From assembly GCA_031266315.1 (NCBI GenBank), contig JAISBG010000244.1, positions 1 to 9,747 on the forward strand: 9,747 nucleotides of DNA. The letters run 5' to 3'. Under the pieces are notes generated by a model that was given only the letters and a program-made list of their open reading frames with translations, ran no database searches and was not told the DNA's origin. The DNA comes from Planctomycetaceae bacterium (GTDB lineage Bacteria; Planctomycetota; Planctomycetia; Pirellulales; Thermoguttaceae). Position numbers and translations under genes: made by a program. Within the stretch, counting starts at the first letter, position 1; every line of letters begins with the position of its first letter. Positions 5,328-9,747 of the stretch are shown here, piece after piece.

Positions 5328-7205
5328 TTAATTTGTTACTTCATTTGTTATTCCGGTCATTATTTGTTGTAACTCATCGGCGGATTGGATATTGGGTTGA
5401 ATCACTTTGCCGTCTTTTCCGTACAAAATCATACACGGCGGAGTGGAAATACCCCAGTAAACGGCAATGGGACTTTCGAGTCCGCCTGCAGTATAAAGTT
5501 GAGTCCATGAAAGAGCGGCTTTGGCAACGGAAGTTTTCATTGTCTGCGAATCGGCATCCAGATTCACACCAACAGGTTGTAATCCTGTTTCGGTAAATTT
5601 ATCGACAACCGGTTTGATAAGAGCAAGAGAGGACACAGAAGAAGCGTCCCAGAAACAAAGCAAAACAAGTTTTCCTTTAAGCGCAACAATATCGAATGGT
5701 TTTCCGGCGGCGTCGGTTGTTTGAAACGGAATTTCTTTTCCTGTTGCAGTTAATCGGCGGATGGCACCTTTTGCTTTTTCGCCGAGAGGTTTTCCGGCGG
5801 CGAGTTGGGCAACTTTGGTGTACCATTTGAGCGGTTCTTCCGCAGACCGTGCGGACATTTCGCGATAAACCGCCAATTGCATCATTCCTTCGATTCCGGC
5901 TTCCGTTTTTTCAAACTCTGTTGCCATTGTTTCAAGATTTTCAAGCCATTTCGAATACGCCCGCATATCGTCTCCGCCTGTTTGCATGGACAAATAATAA
6001 TCGGTCATAATTTGCCGGCTACGGACATGAGCCGCTAATTCTTCGTTACCGGGTTTGTTCACTGTTTTGAACAGAGTCTCCATTTGTTCGCCGCCGTCGG
6101 GAAATTCGTTACGGCTCGTTGCGTCCATAATTGTATCAGCCAATTGACGAATCCAATTTTCGCGTTCTTCTTCTGTTGAAACTTTGGCGATAATCTGGAT
6201 AATTCGAGCAATCACTTCTTTGTGTTTCGCGGGTCGTTGATCCGCCGGAAGTTTTGGGATTTGCGATTGAATTTCCTGATATTCGTTCATTAAAGCAACC
6301 ACTTCATTACTCGCCGGAGCCGAACTTGTCTGAGCGGCGGCTGGTAAAATAAACGTGTAAGAGAGTTGATTTTCGTCATAAATTTTCGGCAAATCAATTG
6401 TCCGCCAATTATTGTCCGAAATCTTTACCAATGTTCCGAGAGCAATCTGCACTGTTTTTTCACCGTCGCCCGCCGTTACCATTGCGTTTTCATAGACGAA
6501 GAGGTCTTTACGGTTACTCCGGTCATTGCTCGGCACCACGCCCGGCAAAACCGCATTGAGTTGATACCATTCGACGGCGTTACCGTTTTTCAGGGCAACA
6601 GATTGAACGGCGGCGGCAAATCCGGTTTTTATCGCGGCAATTTTTTTAGTAACAGAATTGTTCAGAGATTCGCCGAGAGCCAGTTCTTTGAGTTCCTCGT
6701 CGCTCAACGTAACACGCAGAAAACGGTCAACGTCATTTTGTGCCAATGCCAATACGATTTCACGTGAAATTTCTTCTGCGGAAATTTCTTTCCAGTAATC
6801 AATCGTCTTATCCTCATTAGCATCAATTCCCCAGCGCGTTCCTGCACTATTAAGCCAACGATATTGGTCGGCTTTACCGTTACCATTTGAGTCGATGTCG
6901 CGATAAACTTCAACTCCGTTTTGGAAATACGACCATTGATCAACGCGTCCATCTCCGTTGGCGTCGGAAAAAACGCGAAGCGTATTTTTTTGCGGACCAA
7001 GAATAATAAGTCCGCGTTTATCGTCGGAAACTTTGATTTCGCATTGTTTTGCGTCTTGTTCTGAGGGCAGGTCAGTAGTAACATCGCTCTGAACCGGACG
7101 ATAACTCAATCCCTGCTCAAGTTGTGTCCGTAACGGAGATTCCTGAGCGAAAACGGAACCTATTGAAAATAGAAACAATAGGCAAACAAATATTGTAATT
7201 CTCAT
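5328..7205 (-). CDS. Exported protein: DxNxD repeats plus degenerate thioredoxin-like domain (625 aa)
   Basis: A signal peptide spans residues 1-20 (MRITIFVCLL...SVFA|QES). Residues 81-138 hold three spaced acidic repeats, DANGDGRVDQW (81-91), DIDSNGNGKADQY (103-115) and DANEDKTIDYW (128-138), like EF-hand or thrombospondin type 3 calcium loops. A largely helical middle region follows (about 140-485, with an Ala/Ser/Pro linker near 288-300). Residues about 490-625 form a TlpA/AhpC-like thioredoxin fold: KLVLLCFWDASSVSS (512-526), the STPPC cis-proline loop (587-591) and ILYGKDGKVI (593-602). The family WCxxC position reads S-S-V-S, so both redox cysteines are replaced and ordinary disulfide exchange is not expected. 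By family it resembles a planctomycete periplasmic protein of unknown role. No Shine-Dalgarno site is evident; AAGG at 7227-7224 is too far away. A candidate promoter lies at 7340-7369. Confidence 0.85.
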   Translation of the reverse strand: MRITIFVCLLFLFSIGSVFAQESPLRTQLEQGLSYRPVQSDVTTDLPSEQDAKQCEIKVSDDKRGLIILGPQKNTLRVFSDANGDGRVDQWSYFQNGVEVYRDIDSNGNGKADQYRWLNSAGTRWGIDANEDKTIDYWKEISAEEISREIVLALAQNDVDRFLRVTLSDEELKELALGESLNNSVTKKIAAIKTGFAAAVQSVALKNGNAVEWYQLNAVLPGVVPSNDRSNRKDLFVYENAMVTAGDGEKTVQIALGTLVKISDNNWRTIDLPKIYDENQLSYTFILPAAAQTSSAPASNEVVALMNEYQEIQSQIPKLPADQRPAKHKEVIARIIQIIAKVSTEEERENWIRQLADTIMDATSRNEFPDGGEQMETLFKTVNKPGNEELAAHVRSRQIMTDYYLSMQTGGDDMRAYSKWLENLETMATEFEKTEAGIEGMMQLAVYREMSARSAEEPLKWYTKVAQLAAGKPLGEKAKGAIRRLTATGKEIPFQTTDAAGKPFDIVALKGKLVLLCFWDASSVSSLALIKPVVDKFTETGLQPVGVNLDADSQTMKTSVAKAALSWTQLYTAGGLESPIAVYWGISTPPCMILYGKDGKVIQPNIQSADELQQIMTGITNEVTN

Positions 7206-7243
7206 ATTAAAAAACCGTGTACCTTAAATAAAAGTTTTCGTTA

Positions 7244-7317
7244 TACCGTAGCCGGTAGAGGCGGTAGGCTTCGCCCTTGAATAACCGCTCCGCGTTGCTG
7301 CGCTTGCGTGTTCAGGG
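7244..7317 (-). repeat. GC-rich palindromic repeat in the leader of the 625-residue protein gene
   Basis: This stretch holds TACCG-TAGC-CGGTA (7244-7257), GCGGT/ACCGC (7261-7265 with 7284-7288) and an imperfect pairing between CCCTTGAATAACCGC (7275-7288 region) and GCGTGTTCAGGG (7306-7317). It contrasts sharply in composition with the AT-rich flanks and lies between the candidate promoter and the start codon. It looks like a REP-type dispersed repeat or a structured 5' leader; I cannot tell which. Confidence 0.4.
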
Positions 7318-7339
7318 ACGTGAATTTTAAAAGGGCTTT

Positions 7340-7369
7340 AGTATAAACATTGTCAAAAGGAAAAGACAA
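7340..7369 (-). promoter_or_regulatory. Candidate sigma-70-type promoter for the 625-residue protein gene
   Basis: On the minus strand, -35 TTGTCT (7369-7364) and -10 TATACT (7345-7340) are separated by 18 nt. A TTGACA at 7356-7351 lies between them but is too close to TATACT. Transcription would begin near 7333, leaving a leader of about 130 nt. Planctomycete promoter rules are poorly known, so this is tentative. Confidence 0.3.
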
Positions 7370-7599
7370 ACAATTAAGCAATTATTTTACACCGGACGCC
7401 AAACATTGCAAGATAAGACCTTGTGCACAAATAAGTAATCCGAAATTTAACATGAATTCCATGAAAAATGTTCCTAAAAAAGTCCATAGGACTTACTGAG
7501 TACCTTCTAAAAACCTTTAGCAAGACGAGATATACATATTCATTTATGCTGTGTTAAGGTTCTATTCGGTATTTTTCAAAAGACTGAAATTAAGTTTTC
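7370..7599. other. AT-rich intergenic stretch with a solo MITE-end match
   Basis: No gene is seen. CTTCTAAAAACCTTTA at 7504-7519 is identical over 16 bp to 1577-1592, the left end region of the 131-bp element, but no second end is evident nearby, so it may be a remnant. A small palindrome AAGTCC-ATA-GGACTT lies at 7480-7494. Confidence 0.4.
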
Positions 7600-7791
7600 G
7601 CAACCTCATTTTCAACCTAATTTTTCTGACAAAACAACCTCAGTAGCAAAAATAATAAAAAAATATCCAAACCTCATTACTTCATTAAAAATTATCAATA
7701 AGGTAAAATGAGGTAATGAGGTTGGTTTTGAGAAATCCATTTTGCTACTGAGGTTGTTTCGTAAGAAAAATTAGGTTGAAAATGAGGTTGC
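7600..7791. repeat. 192-bp long-arm palindrome with repeated CAACCT units
   Basis: Arms of 52 bp (7600-7651 and 7740-7791) are inverted copies with only two mismatches. Inside, AACCTCATTACTTCATT (7670-7686) pairs with AATGAGGTAATGAGGTT with one mismatch, so almost the whole unit can fold into one hairpin. Each arm also carries a directly repeated motif: CAACCTCATT, CAACCTAATT, CAACCTCAGT, and AACCTCATTAC near the centre. No ORF or transposase lies inside, and no clear target duplication is seen at the edges. It may be a MITE-like palindrome, a structured RNA, or a set of binding sites. I do not recognise it as a named family. Confidence 0.75.
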
Positions 7792-7908
7792 TATTAGATT
7801 GTTTTTACGTCATAGTAAAAATCTAGTGAATCGTCAAAAAATATCAATTTTATAACTCACGCAGTATAATTTGTATCTATTCACGTAACTATTGTAAAAT
7901 ATTCCTTC

Positions 7909-8028
7909 GCCCCGCAAGGGGCAATGCGTAACAACCCACCGCAACGCGGTGGGTTGTTACGCCCCCCATAAATCATCGCCCTGTAAGGGCAATGGTGTTT
8001 GCGGTTTTACCCGCTGCGTTGCGGCGGG
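7909..8028. repeat. Cluster of four GC-rich hairpins (REP-like)
   Basis: Four short-loop hairpins lie in tandem: GCCCC-GCAA-GGGGC (7909-7922); a perfect 17-bp stem, arms 7926-7942 and 7946-7962 with loop AAC; GCCCT-GTA-AGGGC (7978-7990); and CCCGCTGC-GTT-GCGGCGGG (8010-8028, one T-G pair). Loops are 3-4 nt throughout. They occupy the space downstream of the complete DUF1559 gene and resemble bacterial intergenic palindromic repeats. A role in transcript ending or stability is possible but not shown. Confidence 0.6.
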
Positions 8029-8123
8029 CTGGCTTGTACTGCCCTTTCAGAGCGGAGGAAAAAAAACTTATTAACGAAAATTCCACTGAAATATTATACA
8101 TTTATTAAAAAACGTAACCGGTT

Positions 8124-8161
8124 GAACATTTCCTCTTTTCCAATGAAGAGAGGAAATGTTC
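8124..8161 (-). terminator. Strong hairpin downstream of the DUF1559 gene, possible terminator
   Basis: GAACATTTCCTCT (8124-8136) pairs perfectly with AGAGGAAATGTTC (8149-8161). The stem continues through a T-G, two T-A and a C-G pair to a CAAT loop, giving about 17 bp. It lies 34 bp past the stop codon at 8196. On the minus strand a T-rich run (TTTTTT near 8111-8106) follows about 12 nt after the stem, further away than in a canonical intrinsic terminator. A terminator or mRNA 3' stabiliser is likely; a small palindromic element is the alternative. Confidence 0.5.
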
Positions 8162-8195
8162 TTACCCGAACCTGTTTTAGTAACTGTAATAAATA

Positions 8196-9401
8196 TTACG
8201 GCAACTCCGAAGTATCGCCGCCGCGAATTGTTCCGAGTGCGCCCCAAGGTCCGTAAGTGGACGGTCCTGAATATCGCCACCAATCACCGGTGTAATCGGG
8301 ACGACCGGCGAGTTGTGTAATATTTCCGCAACCAATTGTTTCGGAAATGAATCGAACACTACCGTCAACTAGTGCGCCGTTCACGCCGCCCGAATGATAA
8401 CTACTCGCCGTCAAAAAATTTGAACGAAAAATTACGAAAGTTAAACCTCCATCGCCGGTTCCTGTTGAGGAATCAGCACAGGACGGTTGGTTTGGCGGGA
8501 GAATCGTATTGACAGCGTGTTGTTTCCGCCCATCTCCCCATGCCCAACCTTTGATACTGCGTGTATCACTGCTGACAAATGTTCCGTTATTACCCCGTTC
8601 CGCCGCACAAGCGGAAGGAACACTGTCACGTTTAATCGCACTGTTATACACGATTCCGGAGCGGACTTTGTTATCTTGGTACGATTCCGAAACGGCGATT
8701 TCCGCGAACAATAATGAGTTGCTTGTTCCGTCTGTTACATGGGAAAAAGTAATTTTTCGACCATTTCTCCCATAAAACCAAACGCCGCGGAAACCGATCG
8801 GTGAATACGAATTAGTCCATTCGGGCATATCACCGAAATTCCACGCGTAATTGATACGCCCCCATTTTTCCCCATTTTTGAAATTTGTGGAACTTTCTGA
8901 GGGACAACGAAAAGTCGGTACTTGTGTTGCAAACGGATTTCCCGGAAAATCGTTGACCATGTTTTGTTCGCCTGTTTCAAAATCGGTTTCCGTTCGGGTC
9001 GTTATCGAAAGATAGTCAACGGCGGACGGAAACGGGTGAATTGAACTATCGGCAATGGCTTCATCGAGCCGTGCAATAATCGTATCGTAAAGAGTCTGCT
9101 GTTCCATAAAGGAAAGAAGCAGGGTTGTACTGGAATACACATTGGCTTCTGTCCTTCCAGTTAATTTACTATTGTAACCCATCCAGAGCGGGTCTTCTAT
9201 CGCGCTGGGAATCCGTTTATGTGCCGCATGAAAATTGTGAACGGCAATTCCCAGTTGTTTGAGGTGATTGGTACACTGCATCCGCCGGGCGGCTTCCCGC
9301 GCGGCTTGAACCGCTGGTAACAATAATGCAATCAAAACACCAATGATTGCAATCACGACCAAAAGTTCGACCAGTGTAAATCCGAATTTAGTAATTTTCA
9401 T
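8196..9401 (-). CDS. DUF1559 prepilin-like protein, complete (401 aa)
   Basis: The ATG at 9401 has AAAGGA (9416-9411) at 9-nt spacing, which fixes the start. The seven-residue leader MKITKFG is cleaved before [14 protein letters not shown] (Phe8 = +1, Glu12 = +5), as for type IV prepilins. The hydrophobic helix (about 8-33) and [10 protein letters not shown] follow. The globular domain has [13 protein letters not shown] (222-234), paired cysteines at 166, 265 and 308, the H-X9-DG motif (His336, Asp346-Gly347) and the usual tail YGPWGALGT...RGG. Length fits the family (roughly 300-420). It should be processed by a prepilin peptidase and anchored by its N-terminal helix at the cell surface or in a type II secretion/pilus-like assembly. 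No specific partner or substrate can be named. Another DUF1559 gene lies 58 bp upstream and is probably cotranscribed. Confidence 0.93.
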   Translation of the reverse strand: MKITKFGFTLVELLVVIAIIGVLIALLLPAVQAAREAARRMQCTNHLKQLGIAVHNFHAAHKRIPSAIEDPLWMGYNSKLTGRTEANVYSSTTLLLSFMEQQTLYDTIIARLDEAIADSSIHPFPSAVDYLSITTRTETDFETGEQNMVNDFPGNPFATQVPTFRCPSESSTNFKNGEKWGRINYAWNFGDMPEWTNSYSPIGFRGVWFYGRNGRKITFSHVTDGTSNSLLFAEIAVSESYQDNKVRSGIVYNSAIKRDSVPSACAAERGNNGTFVSSDTRSIKGWAWGDGRKQHAVNTILPPNQPSCADSSTGTGDGGLTFVIFRSNFLTASSYHSGGVNGALVDGSVRFISETIGCGNITQLAGRPDYTGDWWRYSGPSTYGPWGALGTIRGGDTSELP

Positions 9402-9410
9402 AACAATTTA

Positions 9411-9416
9411 TCCTTT
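9411..9416 (-). promoter_or_regulatory. Shine-Dalgarno site of the complete DUF1559 gene
   Basis: AAAGGA on the minus strand lies 9 nt before the ATG at 9401. It is noted because the two large genes in this window have no comparable site. Confidence 0.7.
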
Positions 9417-9459
9417 CAAAAAAAGAGAAACAAATAAAATAAACAAACAAATAACAATT

Positions 9460-9747
9460 TTACGGTGTTGCTGATTCACCGCCGGAACGAGTTCCTAACG
9501 CTCCCCAAACACCGAAATCAGACTCGCCCAAAAGTTTTGGTCTTGCGTCAGCCGGAGCGACTCCGCTGGTCTGATTATTGATTGTGTTACTGATGAACCG
9601 AATACTTCCATCACACAACGCCCCATTAACACCGCCGGAATGAAAACTCGTCGGCGGTTGAACCATTGGATTGGCAATATCACTTTTATCAACACACGAA
9701 GGAGAGTTCGGGGGTAACATCGTATTGAAATGAGTTGAGATTGTAAA
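9460..9747 (-). CDS. DUF1559 prepilin-like protein, C-terminal part (5' end beyond window)
   Basis: The frame is open from the window edge to the stop at 9462-9460, giving 95 residues. The ATG at 9720 is internal: the residues before it (FTISTHFNT) and after it (MLPPNSPSC) match the conserved stretch [11 protein letters not shown] of the neighbouring complete protein. The H-X9-DG motif is present ([14 protein letters not shown]), as is the end FGVWGALGTRSGGE. The sequence is clearly similar to the C-terminus of the 401-residue protein, so the two are tandem paralogues 58 bp apart. The N-terminal prepilin signal must lie outside the window. Confidence 0.92.
   Translation of the reverse strand, partial: FTISTHFNTMLPPNSPSCVDKSDIANPMVQPPTSFHSGGVNGALCDGSIRFISNTINNQTSGVAPADARPKLLGESDFGVWGALGTRSGGESATP

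Noticed and set aside
6366..6767. 133-residue plus-strand ORF
   Set aside because: Antisense shadow of the 625-residue protein gene, with no start context or family resemblance.
7600..7791. CRISPR array
   Set aside because: Repeats are short, unevenly spaced and arranged as an inverted palindrome, with no constant repeat-spacer pattern.
7926..7962. Intrinsic terminator of the DUF1559 transcript
   Set aside because: A perfect 17-bp hairpin, but more than 230 bp past the stop and without a T-tract on either side; the 8124-8161 hairpin is the better candidate.

Overview
The window looks like a Planctomycetota chromosome of moderate to low GC, probably from an uncultured lineage. I infer this from three DUF1559 prepilin-like proteins ([14 protein letters not shown] start, H-X9-DG near the C-terminus) and from two large exported proteins of kinds I associate with planctomycetes. 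Weak or missing Shine-Dalgarno sites on the two large genes and abundant GC-rich palindromic repeats between genes agree with this. All convincing genes lie on the minus strand.

Layout from low to high coordinates. (1) 1-1312: a DUF1559 prepilin-like gene that runs off the left edge. Its 5' end is broken by a run of 12 G (minus strand). A 37-codon ORF with a good Shine-Dalgarno site enters the run in one frame, and the pilin continues from it in another. (2) 1313-2673: no intact protein gene. It holds an AT-rich stretch, a 131-bp element with TA-flanked inverted ends (1571-1701), a probable group II intron without its reverse transcriptase (about 1822-2488), and a GC-rich hairpin cluster (2537-2628). 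(3) 2674-5094: an 806-residue exported membrane protein with a glutamine-amidotransferase-like extracytoplasmic domain. (4) 5095-5327: two related hairpin repeats in inverted orientation whose stems differ by compensatory changes. (5) 5328-7205: a 625-residue exported protein with three DxNxD-type calcium-binding-like repeats and a C-terminal thioredoxin fold lacking both active-site cysteines. (6) 7206-8195: no protein gene. It holds a candidate promoter and structured leader, a 192-bp long-arm palindrome (7600-7791), a four-hairpin cluster (7909-8028) and a strong hairpin just past the next gene. (7) 8196-9401: a complete DUF1559 prepilin-like gene. (8) 9460-9747: the C-terminal part of another one, 58 bp upstream and probably in the same transcript.

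The DUF1559 proteins are expected to pass through a type IV pilus/type II secretion-like prepilin peptidase route. The two large exported proteins face the periplasm. The order gives no pathway linking these two groups. The most notable points are the poly-G frameshift in the first prepilin gene, the 192-bp palindrome, the paired hairpins with covarying stems, and the intron lacking its protein.
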